Assembly: GCF_003987185.1 (NCBI RefSeq) | Contig: NZ_PIPS01000003.1 | Coordinates: 62,001 to 126,000, forward strand | Direction: 5' to 3' | From: Idiomarina aquatica | GTDB lineage: Bacteria > Pseudomonadota > Gammaproteobacteria > Enterobacterales > Alteromonadaceae | Length of the DNA: 64,000 nucleotides | Part shown: in pieces, positions 1 to 10,398 of the stretch | Numbering within the stretch: position 1 is the stretch's first letter | Layout of the letters: each line of letters starts with the position of its first letter | Notes under the pieces: model-generated | What the model was told of the DNA's origin: nothing | Seen by the model: the letters and a program-made list of their open reading frames with translations, nothing else | Databases searched by the model: none | Program-made: the position numbers and the translations under genes

Positions 1-25
1 TCATTGACATTTCTCATAACGAAGT

Positions 26-49
26 GGACTTTTAGACGTCCAGAAGTAG
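26..49. promoter_or_regulatory. MetJ-type operator (tandem met boxes) upstream of metK
   Basis: Three contiguous 8-mers can be read: GGACTTTT, AGACGTCC and AGAAGTAG. The middle one differs from the MetJ consensus AGACGTCT at a single base and the flanking ones are looser matches. MetJ with SAM as corepressor binds tandem met boxes upstream of metK in gammaproteobacteria, so repression by SAM is the natural reading. The metJ gene itself is not in the window. Confidence 0.6.
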
Positions 50-124
50 AAAAATAATTGTTGATCGGTTACATTACCGTTTTAGTACTAGTAGCTTTAA
101 TCAAAATAAAGGAATGGTAGACAT

Positions 125-1270
125 ATGTCACGTCACCTGTTCACGTCCGAGTCAGTTTCTGAGGGACATCCGGATAAAATTGCCGACCAGATTTCTGATG
201 CGGTGCTTGATGCCATTTTAACAGATGACCCGCGCGCTCGGGTTGCCTGTGAGACTTATGTAAAAACCGGTATGGTACTGGTGGGCGGTGAAATTTCAAC
301 GAACGCCTGGGTTGATATTGAAGAACTGACCCGTAATACCATCAAAGACGTTGGTTATGTGCATTCAGACATGGGTTTTGATGCCAATTCTTGTGCCGTA
401 CTCAATGCGATTGGTAAACAAAGTATGGACATCAACCAAGGGGTTGATCGAGAGCATCCTGAACAGCAGGGGGCCGGCGACCAGGGTCTGATGTTTGGTT
501 ATGCGTCGAATGAAACCTCGGTGTTGATGCCGGCGCCAATTACCTACGCACACCGCGTGGTGCAACGTCAGTCAGAGGTGCGCAAGAACGGTACCCTGCC
601 GTGGTTACGTCCGGATGCGAAAAGCCAGCTGACGTTTGTCTATGAAAACGGAAAACCGGTCGGCATCGATACCGTGGTACTGTCGACCCAACACCGCGAA
701 GATATTACCCAGGATCAGTTGAAAGAAGCTGTGATGGAAGAGATCCTAAAGCCGGTGCTGCCACAGCAGTGGATTACCAAAGACACCAAGTTTCATATCA
801 ACCCGACCGGTCGCTTCGTGATTGGCGGCCCGATGGGTGATTGTGGCTTGACCGGCCGTAAAATCATTGTTGATACCTACGGCGGCATGGCACGCCACGG
901 TGGCGGTGCGTTCTCCGGTAAGGATCCGTCGAAAGTAGACCGCAGTGCCGCTTATGCCGCACGTTATGTGGCGAAGAACCTGGTCGCAGCCGGTCTGGCT
1001 GAACGCTGTGAAATTCAGGTTTCGTATGCCATCGGCGTGGCCGAGCCGACCTCAATCAGCATCGACACCTTCGGCACCTCTAAGTACGATGAGGAAACGC
1101 TGATTGCGCTGGTTCGCCGGCACTTTGATCTACGCCCTTACGGCCTCATTCAAATGCTCAACTTAGAACAGCCGATATACCGTAAAACTGCGGCTTACGG
1201 CCACTTTGGTCGCGATGAATTCCCGTGGGAACAGACCGACAAAGCGGAGATTCTTAAAGCCGATATCTAA
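125..1270 (+). CDS. metK: S-adenosylmethionine synthetase MetK
   Basis: Makes S-adenosylmethionine from ATP and methionine in the cytoplasm. At 381 residues it has the usual length of bacterial MetK (E. coli 384). Visible hallmarks are the N-terminal GHPDKIADQ segment (about residues 14-22) that carries a metal/ATP-binding Asp, the signature hexapeptide GAGDQG at residues 116-121, and the glycine-rich P-loop-like GGGAFSGKD near residue 258. The ATG follows an AAGGA ribosome-binding site about 10 bases upstream. A MetJ-like operator lies about 75-100 bases upstream of the start. The neighbour tkt is on the same strand but is separated by a 102-base leader with its own hairpin. Confidence 0.97.
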   Translation: MSRHLFTSESVSEGHPDKIADQISDAVLDAILTDDPRARVACETYVKTGMVLVGGEISTNAWVDIEELTRNTIKDVGYVHSDMGFDANSCAVLNAIGKQSMDINQGVDREHPEQQGAGDQGLMFGYASNETSVLMPAPITYAHRVVQRQSEVRKNGTLPWLRPDAKSQLTFVYENGKPVGIDTVVLSTQHREDITQDQLKEAVMEEILKPVLPQQWITKDTKFHINPTGRFVIGGPMGDCGLTGRKIIVDTYGGMARHGGGAFSGKDPSKVDRSAAYAARYVAKNLVAAGLAERCEIQVSYAIGVAEPTSISIDTFGTSKYDEETLIALVRRHFDLRPYGLIQMLNLEQPIYRKTAAYGHFGRDEFPWEQTDKAEILKADI

Positions 1271-1310
1271 CCGCACCGGCGGCTAGAAAATACGCATTAA
1301 ATTTGCTTGT

Positions 1311-1368
1311 AACCCCCGAAATGTGGAGAATACGCGCATCTGAATTCGCATCTCACCGTTTGGGGGTT
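1311..1368 (+). promoter_or_regulatory. Long hairpin covering the tkt ribosome-binding site
   Basis: The arm AACCCCC (1311-1317) pairs with GGGGGTT (1362-1368), which ends 4 bases before the tkt ATG and contains the only G-rich Shine-Dalgarno-like stretch. A second nested stem, GAGA (1326-1329) with TCTC (1351-1354), lies inside. The 3' arm is followed by a short T run, so the structure could act as a weak metK terminator, as a fold that hides the tkt ribosome-binding site, or both. The pairing is read directly; the role is inference. Confidence 0.45.
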
Positions 1369-1372
1369 TTTC

Positions 1373-3370
1373 ATGTCTGACCGTCGTCATCTCGCCAATG
1401 CTATTCGTGCTCTAAGTATGGATGCTGTACAAAAAGCCAAGTCTGGCCATCCCGGAGCGCCCATGGGCATGGCGGATATTGCCGAAGTGTTGTGGCGTGA
1501 TTATCTAAAACACAACCCGAATAATCCGCATTGGGCTGACCGCGATCGTTTCGTCCTGTCGAACGGGCATGGTTCAATGCTCATATACTCGCTCCTGCAC
1601 TTAAGCGGTTACGACCTCAGTATTGATGATCTTAAGCAATTCCGCCAACTGCATTCGAAGACGCCGGGCCATCCGGAATACGGTTATACACCCGGTATCG
1701 AAACTACCACCGGACCGCTGGGGCAGGGTATTGCTAATGCCATCGGTATGGCTCTGGCAGAAAAAGTGCTGGCGGCCCAGTTTAACCGTGAAGGTCATCA
1801 AATCATTAACCACCACACCTACGCGTTTCTCGGTGATGGCTGCCTGATGGAAGGTATTTCGCATGAAGCGTGCTCGCTGGCGGGGACGCTGGGACTGGGT
1901 AAGCTGATCGCGTTTTACGACGACAACGGCATCTCCATTGACGGTGAAGTTGAAGGCTGGTTTACCGATGACACCGCGAAGCGTTTTGAATCCTATAACT
2001 GGCACGTTATTCGTGATGTTGATGGGCATGATGCCGGCGCCATCAGTGATGCCATTGAGCAGGCGCAGGCAAATCAGGATCAGCCGACCCTGATCATCTG
2101 CAAAACCGTGATTGGTTTTGGCTCACCAAACAAACAGGGCAAAGAGAGCTGTCACGGCGCGCCACTGGGCGATGATGAAATTACAGCGACTCGTGAAAAA
2201 CTGGGTTGGAACTACGGGCCGTTCGAAATTCCGGCCGATGTCTATCAGCAATGGTCAGCAAAAGACCGCGGTGACGCTGTTGAAGCTAGCTGGAACAAAC
2301 GCTGGGTTGCTTACGAACAGGAATTCCCGCAACTGGCGGCGGAATTGAAGCGCCGTCTCAATGGTGAGTTGCCGACGGACTTCGAGCAACAGGTTGTCGA
2401 TTACGCCAAACGGTTACAGGCGAACCCGGATAACCCTGCGACACGTAAAGCCTCGCTGAATGCGTTAAACGAATTTGGTCCAAAGCTGGGTGAACTGTTG
2501 GGCGGTTCTGCCGATCTGGCAGGCTCGAACCTAACCCTTTGGGATGGAGCGAAAGGCATCGATGCGAACGACGCTAGTGGTAACTACGTGTACTACGGTG
2601 TGCGCGAATTTGCGATGTCAGCGATCATGAATGGGATTACTTTGCACGGCGGTTTTAAAGCCTATGGCGCCACCTTCCTGATGTTCATGGAATACGCCCG
2701 TAATGCTGTGCGGATGGCGGCGTTGATGAAACAGCCAGCGATTTTCGTTTATACCCACGACTCGATCGGTTTAGGCGAAGACGGGCCGACTCACCAGCCG
2801 GTGGAACAGCTAGCCAACTTGCGCTTAACGCCAAACCTGAATTGCTGGCGCCCGTGTGACGCAGTGGAAACGGCAGTAGCCTGGGGTGCAGCGATTCAAA
2901 GTACGACCACACCTAGTGCACTGGTGTTCAGCCGTCAGGGTATGCCGCAACAGCAACGTGATGAGCAACAACTGCAGAATATTGCCAAAGGTGGTTATGT
3001 CCTGAAAGACTGCGAGGGTACGCCGGAACTGATCGCTATTGCGACCGGTTCAGAAGTGGATATTGCGGTGCAGGCGGCCGCCAAACTGACGGAGCAGGGC
3101 CACAAAGTACGAGTTGTGTCGATGCCCAGTACGGATGTGTTTGAACAACAGTCGGCAGAATATCGTGAACAGGTGCTCCCTGCGGCGGTTAGCAAACGTA
3201 TCGCGATTGAAGCGGGTATCGCCGATTACTGGTACAAATACGTTGGCTTAAATGGCGCGGTGGTCGGTATGACCACCTTTGGTGAGTCGGCGCCAGCGGC
3301 TGAGCTTTATCAGCACTTTAACATCACTGTTGAAAACACCGTGGCTCAGGCCAACGCGTTGCTGGGTTAA
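1373..3370 (+). CDS. tkt: Transketolase
   Basis: Thiamine-diphosphate enzyme of the non-oxidative pentose phosphate pathway that transfers two-carbon ketol units between sugar phosphates. The 665 residues match family length. The N terminus [20 protein letters not shown] is nearly identical to E. coli TktA and fixes the start. The thiamine-diphosphate motif begins with GDGCLMEG at about residues 154-161, and the central substrate/cofactor region includes [16 protein letters not shown] near residue 462. It is followed after 3 bases by epd, so it heads a tkt-epd-pgk-fba cluster. Erythrose-4-phosphate, a transketolase product, is the substrate of the next gene. Confidence 0.97.
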   Translation: MSDRRHLANAIRALSMDAVQKAKSGHPGAPMGMADIAEVLWRDYLKHNPNNPHWADRDRFVLSNGHGSMLIYSLLHLSGYDLSIDDLKQFRQLHSKTPGHPEYGYTPGIETTTGPLGQGIANAIGMALAEKVLAAQFNREGHQIINHHTYAFLGDGCLMEGISHEACSLAGTLGLGKLIAFYDDNGISIDGEVEGWFTDDTAKRFESYNWHVIRDVDGHDAGAISDAIEQAQANQDQPTLIICKTVIGFGSPNKQGKESCHGAPLGDDEITATREKLGWNYGPFEIPADVYQQWSAKDRGDAVEASWNKRWVAYEQEFPQLAAELKRRLNGELPTDFEQQVVDYAKRLQANPDNPATRKASLNALNEFGPKLGELLGGSADLAGSNLTLWDGAKGIDANDASGNYVYYGVREFAMSAIMNGITLHGGFKAYGATFLMFMEYARNAVRMAALMKQPAIFVYTHDSIGLGEDGPTHQPVEQLANLRLTPNLNCWRPCDAVETAVAWGAAIQSTTTPSALVFSRQGMPQQQRDEQQLQNIAKGGYVLKDCEGTPELIAIATGSEVDIAVQAAAKLTEQGHKVRVVSMPSTDVFEQQSAEYREQVLPAAVSKRIAIEAGIADYWYKYVGLNGAVVGMTTFGESAPAAELYQHFNITVENTVAQANALLG

Positions 3371-3373
3371 GTT

Positions 3374-4387
3374 GTGTCGATTCGAGTCGCTATCAACGGA
3401 TTTGGACGGATTGGACGGAGCTGTTTGCGGGCATTGTACGAAAACAATTACCGCGAACACTTCCAGGTGGTGCTGATTAATGAACCGGCGCCGGCCGCGT
3501 CAATGGCGCACTTGCTGAAGTATGACTCGAGTCATGGCCGTTTTAAGTTTGCGGTGCAGCAAGCGGGCGAGCAACTGACGGTTGCCAAGGATGATATTGC
3601 GGTTACCCACGAAACCAGCATAGAAGCGGTCGACTGGGCGGCGCACGCCGTTGATATTGTTATCGATTGTACCGGTGTGTTTGGTAGCCAGGCTGACGGC
3701 CAGCGCTATCTGAAGCAGGGCGTTAAGCGCGTCCTGTTTTCTCATCCGGGACAGCCGGATGTCGACTTTACTGCCATTTACGGCATCAATCACCAACAGC
3801 TAAGCCGTGAACATCGGGTTATCTCCAATGGTTCCTGTACCACAAACTGTATCGTTCCCATCATCAACATCATCGATAATGCGTTTGGTATTGATTCAGG
3901 CGCGGTAACAACCATTCATTCGGCGATGCATGATCAGCAGGTGATTGACGCGTACCACCCGGATTTACGCCGAACCCGAGCTGCAGGGCGCTCCATCATT
4001 CCGGTGGATACTAAGCTGGCGCGAGGAATCGAGCGTATTTTGCCGCATTTACAAGGGCGTTTTGAAGCGATTGCGGTGCGCGTGCCGACCACCAATGTGA
4101 CAGCGATGGATCTAAGCGTTACCTTAAATAATGATGCATCATTGGATGACGTAAACGCGGTGATAAAAGAGGCGGCCGCAAATGAACTCAATGGGATCGT
4201 GGACTATACCGAAGAGCCATTAGTCTCTATCGATTTCAATCATGATCCCCATTCCAGCATTGTTGACGGCACCCAGACTCGCGTCAGCCATAAACGGTTA
4301 GTGAAGCTACTGTGTTGGTGTGACAACGAATGGGGTTTTGCAAACCGGTTACTCGATACCACACGCGTTATCATCAACACGCTGTAG
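3374..4387 (+). CDS. epd: D-erythrose-4-phosphate dehydrogenase
   Basis: GAPDH-fold NAD-dependent dehydrogenase that oxidises erythrose-4-phosphate to 4-phosphoerythronate, the first step of DXP-dependent pyridoxal phosphate synthesis. Seen: Rossmann motif INGFGRIGR at residues 8-16, catalytic cysteine in SCTTNC around residue 155, and the segment [16 protein letters not shown], typical of Epd rather than GapA. Translation starts at a GTG 3 bases after the tkt stop, suggesting coupling. The order epd-pgk-fba is conserved in enterobacteria and Alteromonadales. GAPDH activity cannot be excluded from sequence alone, but the Epd assignment fits motif and context. Confidence 0.93.
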   Translation: MSIRVAINGFGRIGRSCLRALYENNYREHFQVVLINEPAPAASMAHLLKYDSSHGRFKFAVQQAGEQLTVAKDDIAVTHETSIEAVDWAAHAVDIVIDCTGVFGSQADGQRYLKQGVKRVLFSHPGQPDVDFTAIYGINHQQLSREHRVISNGSCTTNCIVPIINIIDNAFGIDSGAVTTIHSAMHDQQVIDAYHPDLRRTRAAGRSIIPVDTKLARGIERILPHLQGRFEAIAVRVPTTNVTAMDLSVTLNNDASLDDVNAVIKEAAANELNGIVDYTEEPLVSIDFNHDPHSSIVDGTQTRVSHKRLVKLLCWCDNEWGFANRLLDTTRVIINTL

Positions 4388-4432
4388 CGCCGTGAAGGCT
4401 AACAATCGAAATCATTGAAAAGAGGAAAAACC

Positions 4433-5614
4433 ATGTCTGTATTAGCGATGGCGGATTTGGAATTAAACGGCAAGCGCGTCTTAATTCGGGAAGATCTGAA
4501 CGTGCCGATAAAAGACGGCAAAGTGGCTTCTGACGCTCGTCTGCGTGCGGCGTTGCCGACCATTAAGCTGGCTCTGGAAAAAGGTGCCGCGGTCATGCTG
4601 ATGTCACACCTGGGGCGACCGACCGAAGGACAATTTGATGCTGAGTTTTCGCTGGCGCCGGTTGTCGATTATTTGAACGATGCACTGGATGTGCCGGTAC
4701 GGTTAGAAAATGATTATTTAGACGGTACCGATGCTGCCGCCGGCGAAGTGGTGGTATTTGAAAATGTCCGCTTTAATGTGGGCGAAAAAAGCAATGACGA
4801 TGAGCTGGCTAAGAAACTGGCGGCACTGTGTGATGTCTACGTTATGGATGCATTTGGCACAGCTCACCGGGCTCAGGCGTCAACCCATGGTGTGGCGAAG
4901 TTCGCGCCCGTTGCTTGTGCCGGTCCTCTGCTGGTAAATGAACTCGAGGCATTGGGTAAAGCGCTGGATAATCCGAAACGACCACTGGTGGCGATCGTCG
5001 GTGGCTCGAAAGTATCGACCAAACTTACGGTATTGGAATCGTTGTCCAATGTGGTTGATCAATTGATCGTCGGTGGCGGTATTGCCAACACCTTTATCGC
5101 GGCTGCAGGTCATTCCGTGGGTAAATCGCTCTACGAACCTGACCTGATTCCGGAAGCAAAACGCTTGATGCAGCAGGCACAGCAACGCAATGCGGAAATT
5201 CCATTACCAACGGATGTGGTAACCGGTAAAGAATTCAGTGCCGATACCCGTGCTGAAACCAAGCCGGTAAATGAAGTCGAGGACGACGATATGATTTTCG
5301 ATGTCGGCCCGGACACCGCACAAATGCTGGCGGAAAAGCTGAAAAATGCAGGCACTATCGTGTGGAACGGCCCAGTAGGTGTGTTTGAATTTGATGCATT
5401 TAGCCATGGTACTGAAGTGATGGCTAATGCGATCGCCGACAGCGAGGCGTTTTCGATTGCCGGTGGCGGCGACACCTTGGCGGCGATTGACCAATACGGT
5501 ATCGCTGATAAGATGAGTTATATCTCTACCGGCGGCGGTGCCTTCCTTGAGTTTCTCGAGGGTAAAAAGCTGCCCGCGGTCGACATTTTAGAACAGCGCG
5601 CAAAAGACGCATAA
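4433..5614 (+). CDS. pgk: Phosphoglycerate kinase
   Basis: Glycolytic/gluconeogenic kinase that interconverts 1,3-bisphosphoglycerate plus ADP and 3-phosphoglycerate plus ATP. The start at 4433 is preferred over the in-frame ATG at 4415 because AGAGGA lies 7 bases upstream and the N terminus then aligns with other PGKs; this gives 393 residues. Motifs seen: [12 protein letters not shown], substrate loop [22 protein letters not shown], nucleotide-binding VGGSKVSTK, and the C-terminal GGGDTLAAI and [13 protein letters not shown]. It sits between epd and fba, 28 bases before fba. Confidence 0.97.
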   Translation: MSVLAMADLELNGKRVLIREDLNVPIKDGKVASDARLRAALPTIKLALEKGAAVMLMSHLGRPTEGQFDAEFSLAPVVDYLNDALDVPVRLENDYLDGTDAAAGEVVVFENVRFNVGEKSNDDELAKKLAALCDVYVMDAFGTAHRAQASTHGVAKFAPVACAGPLLVNELEALGKALDNPKRPLVAIVGGSKVSTKLTVLESLSNVVDQLIVGGGIANTFIAAAGHSVGKSLYEPDLIPEAKRLMQQAQQRNAEIPLPTDVVTGKEFSADTRAETKPVNEVEDDDMIFDVGPDTAQMLAEKLKNAGTIVWNGPVGVFEFDAFSHGTEVMANAIADSEAFSIAGGGDTLAAIDQYGIADKMSYISTGGGAFLEFLEGKKLPAVDILEQRAKDA

Positions 5615-5642
5615 TCGGAACAACAAATTAAGGAGTTACATT

Positions 5643-6707
5643 ATGGCCCTCGTGTCACTACGACAGTTACTGGACCACGCCGCGGAGAACGGCTACGGTA
5701 TTCCAGCGTTTAACGTCAACAACCTGGAACAAATGCGCGCGATTATGCAGGCGGCGGAAAAAGTGAACAGCCCAGTGATTGTGCAAGCCTCTGCTGGTGC
5801 TCGTAAATACGCTGGCGCGCCGTTTCTGCGCCACTTAATGCAAGCGGCTACCGAAGAGTGGCCGGATATTCCAGTGGTTGTGCATCAGGATCACGGCACC
5901 TCACCGGCCGTTTGTCAGCGTTCGATTCAGTTAGGTTTCACCTCGGTGATGATGGACGGTTCGCTGCGCGAAGACGGTAAAACCCCGGCCGATTACGATT
6001 ATAACGTGCGCGTCACTCAGCAAGCGGTTGCTATGGCGCACGCCTGTGGTGTATCGGTCGAAGGTGAACTGGGTTGTCTGGGATCGCTGGAAACCGGCGA
6101 AGCCGGTGAAGAAGACGGTGTTGGTGCTGAAGGCAAATTGTCACACGATCAATTACTGACCGATCCGGAAGAAGCGGCAGAATTCGTTCAGGCAACACAA
6201 GTGGATGCGCTGGCGATCGCGTGTGGCACCTCACACGGTGCGTACAAGTTTACTCGTCCACCAACCGGTGACATCCTTGCGATTGACCGCATCAAGGAAA
6301 TTAACCGTCGTATTCCAAACACTCACTTGGTCATGCACGGTTCTTCTTCAGTACCACAGGACTGGTTGGCGGTCATCAATGAATTTGGCGGTGAAATTCC
6401 GGAAACCTATGGTGTACCGGTAGAACAAATTCAGGAAGGCATTAAAAACGGTGTGCGCAAAGTGAACATCGATACCGACTTACGCTTGGCCAGCACGGGT
6501 GCGATTCGACGTCACCTGGCGGAGAACCCGTCGAACTTCGACCCGCGTAAATTCCTGGCTGCGGCCACTGACGCGATGCAGGAAATTTGTGAAGCACGTT
6601 TCCTGGCATTTGGTTGTGAAGGTCAGGCTAGCAAAATCAAGCCTATTTCTCTTGAGGAAATGTTCAAGAAATATGAACGTGGGGATTTGAAGGCTGTTGT
6701 AAAGTAA
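5643..6707 (+). CDS. fba: Fructose-bisphosphate aldolase, class II
   Basis: Zinc-dependent class II aldolase (fructose-1,6-bisphosphate to dihydroxyacetone phosphate plus glyceraldehyde-3-phosphate). The 354 residues are typical of the Calvin-type class IIA/IIB group. Seen: [20 protein letters not shown] with the catalytic Asp and zinc-binding His (about residues 80-99), [30 protein letters not shown] with a second zinc His, and [13 protein letters not shown] with a third. A strong AAGGAG ribosome-binding site precedes the ATG. It is last in the tkt-epd-pgk-fba cluster and is followed by a hairpin at about 6738-6777. Confidence 0.96.
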   Translation: MALVSLRQLLDHAAENGYGIPAFNVNNLEQMRAIMQAAEKVNSPVIVQASAGARKYAGAPFLRHLMQAATEEWPDIPVVVHQDHGTSPAVCQRSIQLGFTSVMMDGSLREDGKTPADYDYNVRVTQQAVAMAHACGVSVEGELGCLGSLETGEAGEEDGVGAEGKLSHDQLLTDPEEAAEFVQATQVDALAIACGTSHGAYKFTRPPTGDILAIDRIKEINRRIPNTHLVMHGSSSVPQDWLAVINEFGGEIPETYGVPVEQIQEGIKNGVRKVNIDTDLRLASTGAIRRHLAENPSNFDPRKFLAAATDAMQEICEARFLAFGCEGQASKIKPISLEEMFKKYERGDLKAVVK

Positions 6708-6803
6708 CGTAAACTTTGCTTAATTAAATCGAAAATTGAGTCGCATGGGATAGAAAATTGTCCATCCTGTGCGGCTCGTATAAAAATGTAAGTCGAGGTA
6801 TAC

Positions 6804-7583
6804 GTGCGCTTATCCGTTATTTTTGCCAGTTTAATGTTGCCCCTATCCGCATCAGCACAAACCTTTATGTTTGACGATGCCGAGGATATGGATACAAATA
6901 CCGTTGAAGAATGGGAGGCAAGCGCAGAGTTTGGCCTGTTATTCACCACAGGTAACACCAAGACCGAGAGTTTAAAAGGCAAATTAAACGTTTCTCGCGA
7001 CTACAAAAAGTGGCGTCATAAAGGCATTATCGATTACTACACGGCCGAGCAGGAAGACCAGTCGACGGGCCAAACCTCAGAGACTGCAGACAGCCTGTTT
7101 ATTTCCGCGCAGAGTAACTATAAATTTGCGCCTGAAAGTAAGTCGTCAATGTTTCTGTTTGGTTCCTACGAAGAAGATGAATACAGTGGTTATGAATATC
7201 AGAGCACTGTGGCTTTAGGTTATGGCGCCCGCTATCGCTACAGCGAAGCGGTTTATGCGGACTATGAAATTGGTCCGGGTTATGCGCGTTATAAGCCGAT
7301 TGTTGACGGCGTACCGCAGGAGTCAGAAGGCTCTGCAATCCTCCGTTTGGCGGGTAACGCTCATTGGAAAATTTCTGAAACTTCCAAGTTCAATGCGCTG
7401 GTTTCGTCGGAAATTGGTGAAGACAACACCAAAAGCCGTGCTGAGCTGTCGGTGTCATCAAACTTGAACAGCTCGCTGGCAATGAAAGTGTCCTTCTCAG
7501 CAACGCATAACTCAGAAGTTGCTAACGAGACCATTGAAAATCTTGATACGGAAACCGCAGTGACTTTGGTTTATAGCTTTTAG
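6804..7583 (+). CDS. DUF481 family outer-membrane protein
   Basis: Predicted outer-membrane beta-barrel of the DUF481/YdiY family; function unknown. It starts at a GTG after GAGG and begins with a Sec signal peptide that ends near SASA-Q at residue 19. The remainder has alternating polar/aromatic strands, for example FGLLFTTGNTKTES, a hallmark of the family, and ends in an aromatic residue (VYSF), as expected for BAM-assembled barrels. 259 residues is normal. It is monocistronic, bounded downstream by a clear terminator. Confidence 0.8.
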   Translation: MRLSVIFASLMLPLSASAQTFMFDDAEDMDTNTVEEWEASAEFGLLFTTGNTKTESLKGKLNVSRDYKKWRHKGIIDYYTAEQEDQSTGQTSETADSLFISAQSNYKFAPESKSSMFLFGSYEEDEYSGYEYQSTVALGYGARYRYSEAVYADYEIGPGYARYKPIVDGVPQESEGSAILRLAGNAHWKISETSKFNALVSSEIGEDNTKSRAELSVSSNLNSSLAMKVSFSATHNSEVANETIENLDTETAVTLVYSF

Positions 7584-7605
7584 ACCCGTCCTGTTCTGAT
7601 GCATT

Positions 7606-7633
7606 GAAGCCCGCCATTCTGGCGGGCTTTTTC
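7606..7633 (+). terminator. Rho-independent terminator after the DUF481 gene
   Basis: Perfect 8-bp stem AGCCCGCC (7608-7615) with GGCGGGCT (7621-7628), a 5-base loop and a T run. Confidence 0.9.
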
Positions 7634-7692
7634 ATAAAAGTGTCATACAACCGAGCTAGTATAGCGGCAATATTTTCAGCCCACTCAGTTGT

Positions 7693-9612
7693 ATGCGCGT
7701 ATCTCACTTTAGCCGCTTATCGTCGCTTTCGCTTTCACTGGTATCGCTGTTGTTCCTTGGCTTGCTGACCTGGGGCAACATTAAGCTGGAAGAGCAAAAA
7801 CAACTCGACCAACATTTCCAGCAGATTAAGCAACGGGTACAGGTGGATGTGGTTACGTCACTCAGCCAGTATCTGCAATCCGGCGATACGCTGTTGTTAA
7901 GCAACGCTGCCGAAACACTGACTGGTGTGCAACAGCAACTTGCCGAACTGGACAGTGAACGTCTTAGCCGGCTGCAGCAATCAGTGCAGGATCTCCTGCA
8001 GAAGACCAATTCTGATTACCGAGCTCTGGGTAAACTGGCTGGTTCGAAGAATGAATTGGTATTAAATGCGGAACGTTCATTGAGTAATGAGTTATCCAGT
8101 TTAATTGATTATGCAGAGTTGGGTATCGAAACACAGCCGGAAACGGCACAGCGGTACATTGCGCTGGCCAATGACGTGATGCAAGAGCTGGTTCATTTGA
8201 TACATGTTCGGCAACAGTTGTCGCAGGGAGACAGTAGTGCCGAGTATCAGCCAATACTGGATAATTTGAAGCAGACCGTCGCGCAACTCGAAAACCTTCC
8301 TCTACTGGGCATTAAAGAAGAGCTACCGGACCAGTCCATGATGCTGGTGCAGCGCGAAGCGAAAGATCTCGGCATCGGTATCCTGTCCGAGCTAAACAGT
8401 TTATTAAATCGCTACCCTCGGGAACTGGCAAAAACCCAGCAACAAATCAGTGAACGTGAACAAGCGTTCGAACAATTGCGCTCCGACATTGCCGCCTTAC
8501 AAACTGACGCACTCGGAGCCGAACAACAATTGGCGGAATCCTACCAACAGACATTGTTGCAGATAAAATCCGTGGTGGTCGTGCTGGTTGTGGTTTTGAT
8601 CGTTTTTGCGCTGGTCAACTTTGTCCTGCTCAGCAGGATGGTGCTGGCACCGTTAAGAACACTGCGTGACGCGATGAAAAAGCTGGTTTCTGAAGGGCAA
8701 ATGGAGGTTTTGCCAGGGGCTAACTCGAACACTGAAATGGGTGATATCGCGTCGAGTTTCAATGCGCTACTGGAGCTCAATGCCCGCGAAGCCGAGCAGA
8801 AGAAGGAACAAATGGGCATCGTGAAAAGCGCTCTGGAGACCATCAATGGTGAGATCCAGCAAGTCGTCGAGCGCTCCCGAGCCAGCCAGGATTCTGCCCT
8901 TAATAATCAGCAGCAACTGAGCGAGTTAGCGGAGCTGGGTAATCAGTTGCAACAGCGCTTTGATGTTCTGGCGACCAATGCCAGAGCCACTCGAACCTCG
9001 GTGCAGGACAGCGGGCAGACCACTGAGACCTTGCATCAGGCATCGAAACGGACACAACAGCTTATCGAATCCGGTTCTGACGCGGTCACCGACTTGAATC
9101 AGTCAGTGAAAGAAGTGAGCCACATCCTTACCGTCATCAGTAACATTTCTGAGCAAACCAATTTGTTGGCACTGAATGCGGCCATCGAAGCGGCGCGAGC
9201 CGGCGAGCATGGCCGTGGCTTTGCGGTGGTAGCCGATGAAGTCAGAAAGCTCGCGCAACAGACCCATGAGTCGCTCGCCGAGGTTCAGCAAATTCTTAGT
9301 CGACTGACACAGGCTTCGCGTGTACTCGGTGAAAACTACGTCGAAATTGATCGAGCGGCGGAAACACAGCAGCAACAGGTCAATCATATTGTCGGCCTGA
9401 TAGAACAAACGGGTGAACAGGCGGATTCATCTTCGCAACAAGTGAGCGGGGCATTTACTCTGGTGTCGCAACAAGCGGAAAAAATGCAGGATTTTGAACA
9501 TCGCATGACCGAGTTGGTAGACGGCCTTGAAGAATCCGTGCAACTGTTAACTCAGGCGACACAACAAACACGACAGCAGCAGCACAAAATTGAGCAAGTT
9601 TTTGAGCATTAA
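7693..9612 (+). CDS. Methyl-accepting chemotaxis protein
   Basis: Transmembrane chemoreceptor that signals to a CheA-CheW complex. Order seen in 639 residues: N-terminal membrane helix (about 10-30), a long helical, Gln-rich periplasmic sensor (about 31-285), second membrane helix rich in Val/Leu (about 287-312), HAMP region (about 313-365), and the cytoplasmic signalling domain with the conserved hairpin tip [20 protein letters not shown] near residue 485. There is no C-terminal NWETF-type methylation pentapeptide. No che gene is adjacent; the che operon of this window is 46 kb away, so its partner array is unknown. Confidence 0.9.
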   Translation: MRVSHFSRLSSLSLSLVSLLFLGLLTWGNIKLEEQKQLDQHFQQIKQRVQVDVVTSLSQYLQSGDTLLLSNAAETLTGVQQQLAELDSERLSRLQQSVQDLLQKTNSDYRALGKLAGSKNELVLNAERSLSNELSSLIDYAELGIETQPETAQRYIALANDVMQELVHLIHVRQQLSQGDSSAEYQPILDNLKQTVAQLENLPLLGIKEELPDQSMMLVQREAKDLGIGILSELNSLLNRYPRELAKTQQQISEREQAFEQLRSDIAALQTDALGAEQQLAESYQQTLLQIKSVVVVLVVVLIVFALVNFVLLSRMVLAPLRTLRDAMKKLVSEGQMEVLPGANSNTEMGDIASSFNALLELNAREAEQKKEQMGIVKSALETINGEIQQVVERSRASQDSALNNQQQLSELAELGNQLQQRFDVLATNARATRTSVQDSGQTTETLHQASKRTQQLIESGSDAVTDLNQSVKEVSHILTVISNISEQTNLLALNAAIEAARAGEHGRGFAVVADEVRKLAQQTHESLAEVQQILSRLTQASRVLGENYVEIDRAAETQQQQVNHIVGLIEQTGEQADSSSQQVSGAFTLVSQQAEKMQDFEHRMTELVDGLEESVQLLTQATQQTRQQQHKIEQVFEH

Positions 9613-9706
9613 CGCAGAGTTTTGTCGGCAAAACGGTTCCTTTTGACCTAAGATTTAGCTACCATTCGCGGCAGCTAAAATAGGCTAATACAAGTAAGGA
9701 TCCGAT

Positions 9707-10387
9707 ATGTCGGTAAACTCATTTCTTGGGGTGTTTGCTAAGTCCCCAATAAAACCAATGATCGAGCACATGGACGAAGTTCACCGGTGCGCTGAATGGT
9801 TGAAGGAGTTTTTTAAAGCCGTTTATGCCAAAGACTGGGATGCCGCCGAGCAGGCGCGCAAGCATGTGGTTGAGCATGAACAAAAGGCAGATGAACTGAA
9901 ACGCAATATTCGTTTGAACCTACCCGGTGGTTTGTTTATGCCGGTCGAACGGACCGATTTGCTCGAGCTTGTCTCGCAGCAGGATCGTATTGCGAATAAA
10001 GCAAAAGATATTTCAGGCTTAATGACCGGGCGTCAATTAGAAATCCCCGAGCCATTAATCGACGCCTTTGATGCCTACCTCAAACGTTGCCTTGACGCGA
10101 CCGAAAAAGCCAAAGAAACCATTGGCGAGTTTGATGACTTGCTGGAAACCGGCTTTAAAGGTCGGGAGCGGGACTTGGTGAACAACTTTATTGCAGAACT
10201 TGATGCAATTGAAGCGGACACTGACACGCTGCAAGTTCAACTGCGCAAAGATCTGCGCAAAATTGAAACCGAAATGAACCCACTCGATGCAATGTTTTTG
10301 TATCGCATTTTGGACTGGGTGGGCGACCTTGCCGACCTCTCTGAACGTGTTGGCGCACGTTTTGAACTCATGCTGGCGCGAGTTTAA
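9707..10387 (+). CDS. PhoU-like DUF47 protein (TIGR00153 family)
   Basis: All-helical PhoU-related protein of 226 residues, the standard companion of Pit phosphate transporters in proteobacteria. Family features seen are the N-terminal SPIKPMIEHMDEVH and acidic metal-binding helices such as EHEQKADELKRNI. It lies 11 bases upstream of the Pit gene and is surely cotranscribed with it. Likely role is to modulate phosphate uptake or protect against excess phosphate; that role is inferred from the pairing. Confidence 0.85.
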   Translation: MSVNSFLGVFAKSPIKPMIEHMDEVHRCAEWLKEFFKAVYAKDWDAAEQARKHVVEHEQKADELKRNIRLNLPGGLFMPVERTDLLELVSQQDRIANKAKDISGLMTGRQLEIPEPLIDAFDAYLKRCLDATEKAKETIGEFDDLLETGFKGRERDLVNNFIAELDAIEADTDTLQVQLRKDLRKIETEMNPLDAMFLYRILDWVGDLADLSERVGARFELMLARV

Positions 10388-10398
10388 GGGAACGATTC

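Noticed and set aside
7693-9612. Receptor belonging to the che operon at 55-64 kb
   Set aside because: It is about 46 kb away and has a different sensor and tail; no evidence links them.
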